A DNA stretch of 64,000 nt from Caldicellulosiruptor kronotskyensis 2002 (GTDB taxonomy: Bacteria > Bacillota > Thermoanaerobacteria > Caldicellulosiruptorales > Caldicellulosiruptoraceae): contig NC_014720.1 in NCBI RefSeq assembly GCF_000166775.1, forward strand, positions 2,450,001 to 2,514,000, given 5' to 3'. A program made the position numbers and the translations under genes. The notes under the pieces were generated by a model. It did not search any database and was not told the origin of the DNA. It saw only the letters and a list, made by a program, of their open reading frames with translations. The number at the start of each line of letters is the position of its first letter. Position 1 is the first letter of the stretch. Below, one piece after another: positions 19,366 to 27,780 of the stretch.

Positions 19366-19418
19366 ATCAATCGTCTCCTTTCTGCGTATAGTTTTTAAAC
19401 TTGCAAAACTTGAAGCAC

Positions 19419-19610
19419 TTAACCACCGCCTACAAAGCTGACAATTTCAACATAATCTCCGTCTTTGAGCAAGAAGTTTTCCCACATCTCCTTTTTCACA
19501 ATTTCGCCATTGACCAAAACTGCACAGACTTGAGGATTTAAATTAAGACTTAACAAAAGCTCAAGTACATTTCCACAAAACTCCATCTCTTTGTCATTTA
19601 TTCTTATCAA
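19419..19610 (-). CDS. thiS: sulphur carrier protein ThiS
   Basis: ThiS is the ubiquitin-like sulphur donor for thiazole synthesis. The protein ends with the required VSFVGGG, whose last Gly is adenylated by ThiF. The start is taken as TTG at 19610, six bases after GGAGGTG. This gives 63 residues beginning with a typical first strand (IRINDKEMEF), close to the usual 62-66. An upstream ATG at 19625 would add five residues but has no ribosome binding site and overlaps the terminator region. The first gene of the operon, it lies right behind the riboswitch expression platform. Confidence 0.92.
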   Translation of the reverse strand: MIRINDKEMEFCGNVLELLLSLNLNPQVCAVLVNGEIVKKEMWENFLLKDGDYVEIVSFVGGG

Positions 19611-19625
19611 GCTATCCACCTCCAT

Positions 19626-19660
19626 TAAAACAAGAAGCTGCCTTTGCCGGCAGCTTCTTG
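19626..19660 (-). terminator. second terminator of the TPP riboswitch leader
   Basis: On the minus strand CAAGAAGCTGCC (19660-19649) pairs perfectly with GGCAGCTTCTTG (19642-19631) over 12 bp with a 6-nt loop, followed by TTTTAA. It ends about 15 bp before the thiS start. Confidence 0.8.
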
Positions 19661-19689
19661 AGCTTTTTGTGTAAATTTTGGTCAGTGTT

Positions 19690-19741
19690 TTCATAAAACA
19701 AAAAGCCTTTAATGCCGGACTATTTTGCATTAAAGGCTTTT
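19690..19741 (-). terminator. first terminator of the TPP riboswitch leader
   Basis: On the minus strand AAAAGCCTTTAATGC (19741-19727) pairs perfectly with GCATTAAAGGCTTTT (19715-19701), 15 bp with an 11-nt loop, running into TGTTTTATG. The 3' half includes CCGGCATTA (19718-19710). That is the exact complement of TAATGCCGG (19775-19767) in the 3' end of the TPP aptamer, a ready-made antiterminator pairing. Confidence 0.85.
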
Positions 19742-19751
19742 ATTTTTTGTA

Positions 19752-19872
19752 CATTTCTTCCCTTCGCCGGCATTACCCGGATCAGGTTCAAAGGGTCAAG
19801 GCACGGGGTTTTTATGTTTTATTGAGTGCCTACTCTCAGCCGAGCTTTGCCCCGCTCAGCTCCCCCTTAAAA
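19752..19872 (-). ncRNA. TPP riboswitch (THI element)
   Basis: The minus strand carries the whole conserved aptamer. The 5' part has GGGGGAGCTGAGCGGGG followed by GGCTGAGAGTAGGCACT. The 3' part has GACCCTTTGAACCTGAT, then CCGGGTAATGCCGGCGAAGG. Thiamine pyrophosphate binding should switch off the operon downstream. Two stacked terminators lie between the aptamer and thiS, and the 3' edge of the aptamer can pair with the first of them. Confidence 0.95.
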
Positions 19873-19898
19873 CCACTTTATTTAATTTTTCATTTTTT

Positions 19899-19927
19899 AG
19901 TATAGCACTTTGGAAAAAGCTTTGCAA
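19899..19927 (-). promoter_or_regulatory. sigma-A promoter of the thiamine operon
   Basis: Minus-strand TTGCAA (19922-19927) and TATACT (19899-19904) are exactly 17 bp apart, about 27 bp upstream of the TPP aptamer. Confidence 0.75.
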
Positions 19928-19978
19928 GAAAATTAAACTCAACAAAAAACTTTAAGTTATAAGAACCATAGTTTGTTC

Positions 19979-20932
19979 TTACTTTAATCTTTTTATTTCT
20001 TCAGGTGTAAGACCCGTATACTTTGAAATAAGCTCTATAGGCTGATTATCTTTTAGCATCTGTTTTGCAATTAATTTCATTGCGCGTTTCATACCTTGCT
20101 TCATACCTTGCTTCATACCTTGCTTCATGCCTTGCTTCATGCCTTGCTTCATTGCCTCTTTAGCAATTTTTTTCTTTTCTCTTTCAATTCCTTGCTTTAT
20201 CTTTTCAGCTGTGCTTGAAAACATCTCATCCACCTCCAATCCTGATTTTTTAAACATCTCTTCAGCTTCTTCTTCACTAACACCATAAGACCTTAAAATA
20301 ACCTCATACAACCAATCAGCTAATTCTTCTCTCTGTTCCCAGTTAAGATGTATTTTCCCTCTTAAATTCAATATCCTATTTAGTACCCTTTCAGAATTAT
20401 TAGATACTTGGTCAATGTACATTGCTATTGCTAATACGTTTGACGCACTAATTAACTTCTCCTCAGGTATACTTTTGATATCTAAGAATATTATCTTGAA
20501 ATTTTGTGCGTACTCTGGAAAATCTTCTGCAAATAGGATAATTTCGCTATACTGTTCATTAGGTTTCCAATGACTTATACCATTATACAGCACAATTGGC
20601 ACAACTACTGGTATTTCACCATTTACTTTGTTCTTGAGCTGAATGAGATGCATATATTCATATAATCTGTGTAAAATTTTCTTGTCCTCTCTACTTTGAA
20701 ATTCAATGGTCAAACAAAAGAAAGAATCTTTATATTTTATCTTATACACTATGTCTGAGCTTTTCTTTTGCCACTTTTTATTTATCGACTCAGTTGCAAT
20801 AATCTCTACATCACTTTTTTCTAATCTCTTAAATCTTTCTTCATTTAAAACATTCTGTAAAAACCAAATTAGATTCTCTTTATTAGAAAACAATTTTTTG
20901 TATCCTTCATCATACTTTTTATAAGTCTTCAT
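19979..20932 (-). CDS. Rpn family recombination-promoting nuclease/putative transposase
   Basis: The protein has 317 residues. The N-terminal domain begins YDEGYKKLFSNKENL and carries SSDIVYKIKY, then LTIEFQSREDK, the conserved PD-(D/E)XK-like strand set of the Rpn/DUF4351 group. The middle has PIVLYNG and ADWLYEVILRSYGVS. Near the C-terminus five copies of Met-Lys-Gln-Gly are encoded by a 12-bp DNA repeat and form a charged helical spacer before a short end domain (YTGLTPEEIKRLK). Members of this family are multi-copy in related genomes; a second, broken copy is 250 bp upstream. Role in recombination is known only for the family. Confidence 0.85.
   Translation of the reverse strand: MKTYKKYDEGYKKLFSNKENLIWFLQNVLNEERFKRLEKSDVEIIATESINKKWQKKSSDIVYKIKYKDSFFCLTIEFQSREDKKILHRLYEYMHLIQLKNKVNGEIPVVVPIVLYNGISHWKPNEQYSEIILFAEDFPEYAQNFKIIFLDIKSIPEEKLISASNVLAIAMYIDQVSNNSERVLNRILNLRGKIHLNWEQREELADWLYEVILRSYGVSEEEAEEMFKKSGLEVDEMFSSTAEKIKQGIEREKKKIAKEAMKQGMKQGMKQGMKQGMKQGMKRAMKLIAKQMLKDNQPIELISKYTGLTPEEIKRLK
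20088..20152 (-). repeat. 12-bp tandem repeat inside the Rpn gene
   Basis: Five head-to-tail units of the 12-mer seen on the plus strand as ATACCTTGCTTC, with A/G variation in the last two, encode GMKQ repeats. Repeats of this kind can gain or lose units by slippage without breaking the frame. Confidence 0.85.
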
Positions 20933-21176
20933 ACTTTTCTCCTTTTTGCAAAATCATATTTATTGCAAAAATCAGGCTAATTTTTATTATACCTCATTTC
21001 AATTATCGATAACAATAAGCTTTTTCAAATTCCAAATCTATCTAAATTGTAATATTAAATACAACATTTTTTAAAAGAAACTGAAAATTATCAATTGATT
21101 AAGGCTTCAATACTTTCTTTTATCGTTGCATTTAATTTTACAACAAACAATAAAGTTTTTTAAGTTGTTCTGGACC

Positions 21177-22125
21177 TTAGTTAATCTTTTCCCGCGCTAT
21201 TTTTTCAATCTCTTCAGTACTTAGGTTGGTCGCCTTGGTCATGACATCGTATGAAATTCCTAACTGAATCATTCTTTTTGCTGTCTCTATCCACTCTTGC
21301 TGGATACCTTGTTGAATACCTTGTTGGACGCCTGCCAAAAATTCTTTTGTTTTTGTCTCATTCAAAAGCCTTGCCACATTTGACACAAACTCATCCATCA
21401 GCTCCACCCCCTTTTGCTTTACTCTCTCAACAATCTTGTCATATTCTTTCTTTTGTTTCTCACCTAATCTTGGTCTTATAACATGCTGAAACCATAGCAA
21501 AAACCTCTCAATATTGTTAAAACTTAGCTTCTTTAAGCTTTGATCAATTTCTTGTAATCTGCGAAATAATTCATTACTGTCTTTCCTCAGCCGTTCCAAG
21601 TAGAAAATTATTGGTGTTAAAACATCTTCCTCTTCCAAATAACTCTTAATGTCAACTTGAGCGATATCTACAACCTTGTACTTGAAAATATCAAATGCTC
21701 CAATTATATCGGTAGACACTTCCCACCTTCTATCAAGCCCATTATAAACAACAATAGGAATAATAGCCGGCAGTTTTTCAACACCATTTCGTATTTCCTC
21801 TGCCCATATAGAAATCATATATCGTAATAATCTTTCAGGCATATCTTTTGATACTGTTGATTGGTTTTCTATCAATATATAAAAATATACATCTTGGTCT
21901 TTCAACTTTGCTTTTGCAACAACATCTGCTTCTACTTGCGAAAATTCCTTTGTAATGTAATTTGTCTTTTTTATTTCAATTGAGCTTTCACGTATTTCGT
22001 TCGCCCAACTATAAGTTTATGATTTTGCTCAACAAAAGATAAATATCCTTAGGATTTTCAAAAAGAAGTTTAAAAGTAGAATCATACTCTTTTGCAGGAA
22101 GTTTTTCCTTGTTTTCATTGTCCAT
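21177..22125 (-). pseudogene. second Rpn family gene, frameshifted
   Basis: ATG at 22125 follows AAGGAGAAT and opens MDNENKEKLPAKEYDSTFKL, the usual Rpn N-terminus. The frame hits a stop at 22009-22011. One nucleotide less just upstream would carry it into YSWANEIRESSIEIKK and FSQVEADVVAKAKLKDQ and on through the rest to IAREKIN. The downstream part (from about 21905) is a clean frame of 242 codons with PIVVYNG and a short GVQQGIQQGIQQ repeat. So a full gene of about 315 codons is broken by one indel. A sequencing error cannot be ruled out. Confidence 0.75.
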
Positions 22126-22228
22126 TTAACTAATTCTCCTTAGAAATCAAATTTTAAAGAAGAGTTAGAATAATCTCTATAGTATTATTATTATACCACA
22201 TCTTAACGTAAGCGTGGATCAGACAAAA

Positions 22229-22354
22229 TCAAATCAAAACCAAAGTTACGACTACCGCTGCAACCAAAATACCAATTATTAAAAACCCTATGAACTTGCC
22301 AAGCGGCTTTGCGTAGTTTAAATCCCAGCCAAATACCCAACCCACCTTATTCAT
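22229..22354 (-). CDS. 41-residue membrane protein overlapping the GntR gene
   Basis: ATG at 22354 overlaps the GntR stop as ATGA. The protein begins MNKVGWVFGWDLNYAKPLGK and continues with one strong hydrophobic helix (FIGFLIIGILVAAVVV) up to TGA at 22229. A short aromatic, amphipathic head before a single membrane helix suggests a small membrane protein. The start-stop overlap argues that it is translated, coupled to the regulator. The third gene of the YhfC-GntR operon. I do not recognise it. Confidence 0.6.
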   Translation of the reverse strand: MNKVGWVFGWDLNYAKPLGKFIGFLIIGILVAAVVVTLVLI

Positions 22355-22737
22355 CCATCTTCCCTTCCCCCAAAACTATCAAAAATAGTTTCAATCAACC
22401 TTATTAATTCATTCTTATTCATACCCTTGCAAATGGCTTTTGCAACAATTGGAGTAACTTCTTCTATTATCTCATTTAAAAACTCCTTATTATAACCTTT
22501 TCTCACAGCAATATAAGCTCCATGCTTTTTGTTAATAGCAATAAGTCCCATATCCTTTAACTCATTATATGCCTTTGCCACTGTGTGCATGTTGACGCCA
22601 ATTTCGCTTGCAAGGTCTCTGATAGAAGGAAGGCTATCGCCATTTTGAAGTTCTCCTCTTGCTACTGACTCTATTATTTGGTTCTTTATTTGCTCATAAA
22701 TTGGTATGTCAGAGGTAAAGTCAATTTTTATAAACAT
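22351..22737 (-). CDS. GntR family transcriptional regulator (YtrA type)
   Basis: The protein has 128 residues. An N-terminal winged helix-turn-helix runs PIYEQIKNQIIESVARGELQ then LPSIRDLASEIGVNMHTVAKAY and KHGAYIAVR. It has only a short C-terminal tail of about 50 residues, as in the YtrA subfamily, which usually regulates membrane transport operons. It lies 17 bp after a YhfC-type membrane protein and overlaps a 41-residue membrane protein, so it probably controls its own operon. I found no clear operator. Confidence 0.92.
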   Translation of the reverse strand: MFIKIDFTSDIPIYEQIKNQIIESVARGELQNGDSLPSIRDLASEIGVNMHTVAKAYNELKDMGLIAINKKHGAYIAVRKGYNKEFLNEIIEEVTPIVAKAICKGMNKNELIRLIETIFDSFGGREDG

Positions 22738-22753
22738 CTCGCTTTCAGCCCTT

Positions 22754-23539
22754 TTAGCTTTCTTGTATTCTATGAATATCTTTCCACTTTATGATATAAA
22801 TTAGGCTCAACACAGCCCAAAGCAAAACTACAAACTCAATAGCAAATATATTAACTTTCAATAATGACATGTATGCAACCGGCGTATCAATGATTGTATG
22901 AAGCAATATCGCCAGCACGAGATAATAAAGCTTTCCTTTCTTAACAGCCACCAGAACCAAAAGTGAAAGAGCAATCTGAACTGCCATTGTGAAAACTCTT
23001 TCAAAACCAGCAAGAAGAAATGCTGAAGCTGGCGTATTTATCAGTGCATTTTTTATAGCACCGATTACCTCAGGCGCAACTTTGCTTTTTAAAAGTGTAT
23101 CTAAACTGCCAGAGTTGATTAAGAATGAAAACACAATGTTATTTATATAGCTCATACCAACCAGCAATATTGATTCAATCCCACCATGTCCAATCCCATA
23201 AGCAAGACCGTTTTGATAGTTTAGCCTATCTTTTAAAAACCCTCTAAAACCAATGTATCTTCCAACCTCTTCAAAAATCCCAGCTGTCAGACCCAAAAAG
23301 AGAGAGTATACAATGTAATGCTTGGAAAATTGTACAAAGTAACTTTGTTTTGACAAGATCTGAAGTATCGGAATTCTCAGAACAATCTGAGAAATGAAAA
23401 ATATTAATGCTCCTATTAAAATTGATTTCAAAACTCTTGAGTACTTCTTTAAAACAACCACAGCCAGCACAACCGGAAAGCCTACTGAAAGAAGAAGTGT
23501 GATGCACATAAAGATAATTTTGAGATTAGATACCAACAC
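22754..23539 (-). CDS. YhfC family intramembrane protein
   Basis: This is a 261-residue protein with about seven to eight membrane segments. The motif GIFEEVGRYIGF at about 85-96, then GLAYGIGHGGIESILL and HTIIDTPVAYM, give the Glu-Glu, His-Gly-Gly-Glu and C-terminal His pattern of YhfC/CPBP-like putative membrane metalloproteases. GTG at 23539 follows AGAGGTG. It is the first gene of a three-gene run with a GntR regulator and a small membrane protein. Substrate unknown. Confidence 0.85.
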   Translation of the reverse strand: MLVSNLKIIFMCITLLLSVGFPVVLAVVVLKKYSRVLKSILIGALIFFISQIVLRIPILQILSKQSYFVQFSKHYIVYSLFLGLTAGIFEEVGRYIGFRGFLKDRLNYQNGLAYGIGHGGIESILLVGMSYINNIVFSFLINSGSLDTLLKSKVAPEVIGAIKNALINTPASAFLLAGFERVFTMAVQIALSLLVLVAVKKGKLYYLVLAILLHTIIDTPVAYMSLLKVNIFAIEFVVLLWAVLSLIYIIKWKDIHRIQES

Positions 23540-23751
23540 AAAGCACCTCTTTCTAAGTTATATGCATTATATAGATTATATAACACATAGGTTTTAATTG
23601 TCAAACAAAATAAAAAAGAGGACATTTGCCTTAGTCTACCTGACTGTGCAAAAGCCCTAAAAGTTATTCCCAGAAGTTTTTCTTTTCATTGGTCTTTAGA
23701 TTTACTATTTTTACCTCTTTTAAAATCTGTTTTTCTCTTTATTAGCTTTTT

Positions 23752-24687
23752 TCATTCAGCTCCGTTTCCTCTACTCATCTGTTTTTGAAGTCTTTCTGTG
23801 AGGGCTTTTGCGGCGTTATAGCCCATCTTCTTTTGTCTATTGTTCATTGCTGCAACCTCAACAATGATGGCAAGATTTCTGCCGGGTCGTACAGGAATCA
23901 CAAGCGTCGGTACTTTTATCCCCAAAATCTCTATGTACTGGTCATGAAGACCAAGTCGTTCATATTCCTTGCCCTGTTTCCATGTTTCAAGCTGGATCAC
24001 AAGATCAATTCTTTCGGACTCCTTGACGCAGCCAACACCAAACAGGTTTTTGACATCCAGTATCCCAATCCCTCGAATTTCGATAAGATGCCTTATAATC
24101 TCGGGTGCTTCACCGACAAGTGTCTTTTCAGAAACCTTTCGAATTTCAACTGCATCGTCGGCAACAAGAATGTGCCCTCTTTTTACAAGTTCAAGGGCTG
24201 TCTCACTTTTCCCAACCCCACTTTCGCCAAGCATTAAAACACCTTCACCATACACATTTACAAGCGTGCCATGGCGGGTTATCCTTGGTGCAAGTTCGTG
24301 TGTCAAAAAAGTGCTCAAGTTTGTCATGAACCTTGTTGTAACTTCTTGAGTGCGAAGAAGAGGAACACCATACTTTTTTGAAAATTCCAAAAACTCCTCA
24401 AAAGGTTCCTGGTTTGAGGTAATTATCACACATGGGATATTTCGCTGGAAAAGTTTCTCAATTGCGTCTCTTCGCTGCGATGGTGCCATAGTCTTCAAAT
24501 ACGCCATCTCAGAGATTCCTATTATCTGAATCCTTTGCTCATCAAAATACTCAAAAAACCCCATAAGCTGCAGAGCGGGTCTATTCAAGTTCATATCCTT
24601 TATTTTTCTCTCTTCAATGCCACTGATTTCTGTCAAACACTCTAAATTGAGCTCTTTTATTATTTTGCCAACTGTCGTGTAGAACAA
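23752..24687 (-). CDS. hprK: HPr kinase/phosphorylase
   Basis: HprK phosphorylates, and reverses phosphorylation of, Ser46 of HPr and Crh in response to glycolytic intermediates, controlling catabolite repression. It has 311 residues. An N-terminal domain of about 130 is followed by the P-loop [15 protein letters not shown], then VADDAVEI and the HprK signature [19 protein letters not shown]. The C-terminal segment is [22 protein letters not shown] at 24687 follows AAAGGTG. It lies downstream of uvrC. The likely substrate Crh is encoded at 59193-59531. Confidence 0.96.
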   Translation of the reverse strand: MFYTTVGKIIKELNLECLTEISGIEERKIKDMNLNRPALQLMGFFEYFDEQRIQIIGISEMAYLKTMAPSQRRDAIEKLFQRNIPCVIITSNQEPFEEFLEFSKKYGVPLLRTQEVTTRFMTNLSTFLTHELAPRITRHGTLVNVYGEGVLMLGESGVGKSETALELVKRGHILVADDAVEIRKVSEKTLVGEAPEIIRHLIEIRGIGILDVKNLFGVGCVKESERIDLVIQLETWKQGKEYERLGLHDQYIEILGIKVPTLVIPVRPGRNLAIIVEVAAMNNRQKKMGYNAAKALTERLQKQMSRGNGAE

Positions 24688-24725
24688 TGTATACCCACAC
24701 CTTTCTTACTACGTCAATTTATTTT

Positions 24726-26507
24726 TTATACTCCAATCTTTTCTTTTATCTTCAAAGCAACCTCATATGGAATGTCAGCTGCTTTTACAATCTCTTCAAT
24801 GCTTGCCTTTCGCAAATTGTCAATTGATCCAAAAGTCCTAAAGAGCTTAAGTTTCCTTTTTTCTCCTATTCCCTCTATTTCATCTAAAATTGACTCATAT
24901 AGATGCTTCTTTCTAACTTCTCTGTGGAACTTCACTGCAAACCTGTGCGTTTCTTCTTGAATAGCATAAATAAGTTTATACACAAGCGGATACTCTTGAA
25001 TACCTACTTCTTTACCATTGTAAATCAAGTCCCTTGTTTTGTGCTTATCATCCTTCACCATGCCAGCAACAGGAATAGAAAATCCCAAAGTGTTCAAAAC
25101 CTCTAATGCAGCATTGACCTGATTTTGTCCACCATCAATCAATATCAAATCAGGAATTCTGCCATGCTTTTCTAAGTTTGTGAATCTTCTTGTCAAAACC
25201 TCTTTGACGCTTCTTATATCATCCTGCCCTTCAAATCCTTTTATTTTGAACTTCCTGTAAAATTCTTTGTTGAATCTTCCATCCTCAAACACAACAAGGG
25301 TTCCTACATTGTCTGCACCTGCTATGTTTGAAATATCGTAGCTTTCTATCTTTTCGATTTCGTTTTCAAGTCCAAGGATATTTTTAAGAGTTAAAAGCGC
25401 CTCAGCATAAACATCATCTACTCTTTGCCTGTTAGCAAGTGAAATCTCTGCATTCTTTTTTGCCATGTCAAGAAGCTGCTTTTTTTCACCCTGTTTTGGA
25501 ATGGTTACTTTCACTTTGAAGCCATAAAGTTTTTCTATCATCTTTTCAATATTGTAAACATTTTCTATCTCATGAGGAATTATAATCTCTTTTGGCAGTG
25601 ATACAACGTCAGCGTAGTACTGCTCTAAAAACCTCTCAAACGTATCCTCCTCAGCTTTCAAAACAAACTCTTCCTTGTTTATAAGCTTACCATTTCTGAT
25701 AATCAGAACAACAATTGCAATGTGTGTGTGGTCTTTTGCAAAGTTTATAACATCTTCGCTTCTGTCATCTGCATAAATGACTTTCTGTTTTGTGATTATT
25801 TGCTCAAGACTTGAAAGCTTATTTTTTATCTCCTGCGCCTTTTCAAACATTAGATTTTCGGCATATTCAAACATCTTTGCTTTGAGCTCTTCAACAATCT
25901 CATCACCCTTGCCACTTAAAACTTTTACAGCTCTCTCAACCAGCTTTTGGTATTCTTCTTCTGATACATCTCCTTTGCACACACCAAGACACTTTTCTAT
26001 ATGAAAGTTAAGGCAGGGCCTACCCTTGCCAAGCTGGTCTGGGAACTTTTTCTTGCAAGTCCTGAGCATAAAAAGACTTTTTAGTAGCTCAACCGTCTGC
26101 TTTACAGAATACCCACTGACATACGGACCAAAATATCTGCTGCCGTCTTTTTCAACCTTTCTTGTTGTCACAAGCCGTGGAAACATCTCGTTTGTTATCT
26201 TTATATACTGGTAGTTTTTGTCATCTCTCAAAAGAACATTGTACTTAGGCCTATATTCTTTTATTAGGTTGCACTCTAAAATCAAAGCTTCTACCTCGTT
26301 GTCTGTCACAATATAGTCAAGGTCTTTTATTTTCTTTACCATAAGTCTTGTCTTTGGAAGCATATCTTGAGAGTTTTGAAAATACTGTCTGACCCTATTT
26401 CGCAGGTTTACAGCCTTGCCAACATATATAACATTTCCATTTTCATCTTTCATTATATAAACCCCTGGCGATGTTGGAAGGATTGAAAGTTTCTCTTCAA
26501 GCAGCAT
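24726..26507 (-). CDS. uvrC: excinuclease ABC subunit UvrC
   Basis: UvrC makes both incisions around a lesion in nucleotide excision repair. The start is ATG at 26507, which follows AAGAGGAGATG; a longer frame exists but lacks a site. The 593 residues are normal. The GIY-YIG domain (SPGVYIMKDENGNVIYVGKA) opens the protein, a zinc-less Cys region with CLNFHIEKCLGVC follows, then the UVR domain. The RNase H-like 5' nuclease domain has DISNIAGADNVGTLVVFEDG and DLILIDGGQNQVNAAL, and the C-terminus holds the helix-hairpin-helix pair (LDEIEGIGEKRKLKLF). It is transcribed with hprK. Confidence 0.97.
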   Translation of the reverse strand: MLLEEKLSILPTSPGVYIMKDENGNVIYVGKAVNLRNRVRQYFQNSQDMLPKTRLMVKKIKDLDYIVTDNEVEALILECNLIKEYRPKYNVLLRDDKNYQYIKITNEMFPRLVTTRKVEKDGSRYFGPYVSGYSVKQTVELLKSLFMLRTCKKKFPDQLGKGRPCLNFHIEKCLGVCKGDVSEEEYQKLVERAVKVLSGKGDEIVEELKAKMFEYAENLMFEKAQEIKNKLSSLEQIITKQKVIYADDRSEDVINFAKDHTHIAIVVLIIRNGKLINKEEFVLKAEEDTFERFLEQYYADVVSLPKEIIIPHEIENVYNIEKMIEKLYGFKVKVTIPKQGEKKQLLDMAKKNAEISLANRQRVDDVYAEALLTLKNILGLENEIEKIESYDISNIAGADNVGTLVVFEDGRFNKEFYRKFKIKGFEGQDDIRSVKEVLTRRFTNLEKHGRIPDLILIDGGQNQVNAALEVLNTLGFSIPVAGMVKDDKHKTRDLIYNGKEVGIQEYPLVYKLIYAIQEETHRFAVKFHREVRKKHLYESILDEIEGIGEKRKLKLFRTFGSIDNLRKASIEEIVKAADIPYEVALKIKEKIGV

Positions 26508-26544
26508 CAGGTCATCTCCTCTTTTTTGCACACACAATGTTATT

Positions 26545-27777
26545 TTACTGAGATTGAGTCTGACTACTTTCTGAAATTTCTACTCTTATGTAAGTGGGGG
26601 AAACATCAAAATCTTCTATGTTTGCAGTCTTTTCGACCAACACCTGAAGGTCGTAACTTCCTTTGGTCAGATTCGAAACGTCCACATACGCCTTCAAAGA
26701 ATTAAAATCTATAGAATCTTGCATACTTTGGTAGTATTTGAGTGCTACTTTTACCTTGTCAGGGCTGAGTTTTGCAACAAGCCCAGGTTTCAGTCCTCTC
26801 ACTTCAATAGGGATACTAATAGATTTTTCAACAACTGAATCTGTGTATATGGTGATTGTAACTTGTTTTACATTATCTAAGGATTTTATATTCTTTGGAA
26901 GACTAAAGTCAAATTGGAATGTTGATTTATTTTCAAGCATTTTTGTATCAATAGTCCCCACAACAATCTCATTTATTGAATTTATATCTTCTTCTTTTCC
27001 TGCTATATTGATTGTAGAAGGTTTTAAAATTACCTTTGAGATAACTTTACTTGGTGGAAGACTACCTTTAAACTTGACACTCAAGGGCACTTGCTTTGTT
27101 TTGAGTATCTCTACATACACATCTATGCTCTTCTGCGAAAGGTCAAAAAGCGATGTTATGTCTTTCCCCCTTGAATCTATTACCTTTACAGGGACAGACG
27201 CTTTGAACGATCTGTCGTTAAGACTCAAGTTCAGCTGAGCTATGCATTTTGAAATCTCTTTTATATCACTTTCAGCACCTCTTATGCTTATCACATTTGG
27301 CTCTTCCTGATAATTATTTATAATATAACCCTTCTTGGGATTTCCATTTATCTCAACCGAAACATCTTTCTGGATTGTCACAAGATTGTCAATTACCACT
27401 GTAACGTTTTTAGGATACACACTCTCTATGTTAATCCTGTGATAAGGGTTTTGTATAGAGATTGGAAGTTTTATACTGCCTGTCTGTCTTATATCAGAAA
27501 AATCTACCATTGCATGGATATTTTTTTCATCTACTTTGCTTAGTTCATCCTGTGTACCGCTTATAACTATTCTCACTTCTTTGGCATCAGTCTCTTTCAT
27601 TACAAGACCTTTTGACAAAGTTGTCATGCTATATTTAATAGGAACAATTACTTCTCTTTTCTTAATTGGATTTATAATGCTATTTACATAAAACCACAGA
27701 ACAATTGCAATCAAAATTGAAACTATCTTAAGCCAGAAATTGTCGTCTTTTGGTTTTTTTATTGCAATCTTTTTCAA
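26545..27777 (-). CDS. cdaR: CdaA regulatory protein CdaR (YbbR domains)
   Basis: CdaR is a membrane-anchored, mostly extracytoplasmic protein that binds and regulates the diadenylate cyclase CdaA. It has 410 residues. One membrane segment at about 17-35 (IVSILIAIVLWFYV) is followed by four YbbR-type beta repeats, each with a Val-rich strand set (for example GYIINNYQEEPNVISIRGAE). The TTG start at 27777 lies 4 bp after the cdaA stop, and its ribosome binding site is inside the end of cdaA, so the two are coupled. No glmM gene follows, unlike in many Firmicutes. Confidence 0.92.
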   Translation of the reverse strand: MKKIAIKKPKDDNFWLKIVSILIAIVLWFYVNSIINPIKKREVIVPIKYSMTTLSKGLVMKETDAKEVRIVISGTQDELSKVDEKNIHAMVDFSDIRQTGSIKLPISIQNPYHRINIESVYPKNVTVVIDNLVTIQKDVSVEINGNPKKGYIINNYQEEPNVISIRGAESDIKEISKCIAQLNLSLNDRSFKASVPVKVIDSRGKDITSLFDLSQKSIDVYVEILKTKQVPLSVKFKGSLPPSKVISKVILKPSTINIAGKEEDINSINEIVVGTIDTKMLENKSTFQFDFSLPKNIKSLDNVKQVTITIYTDSVVEKSISIPIEVRGLKPGLVAKLSPDKVKVALKYYQSMQDSIDFNSLKAYVDVSNLTKGSYDLQVLVEKTANIEDFDVSPTYIRVEISESSQTQSQ

Positions 27778-27780
27778 ACC

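Noticed and set aside
19611-19730. Longer ThiS frame (103 residues) from an upstream start
   Set aside because: The extra N-terminus would be translated through both riboswitch terminators and has no ribosome binding site.
20088-20152. Tandem repeats considered as a CRISPR-like array
   Set aside because: Units are 12 bp, contiguous, without spacers, and lie in frame inside a protein-coding gene.
23785-24237. 150-codon plus-strand frame opposite hprK
   Set aside because: Antisense shadow; hprK on the other strand has all catalytic motifs.
26738-27238. 166-codon plus-strand frame opposite cdaR
   Set aside because: Antisense shadow of cdaR with no start signal and no recognisable domain.
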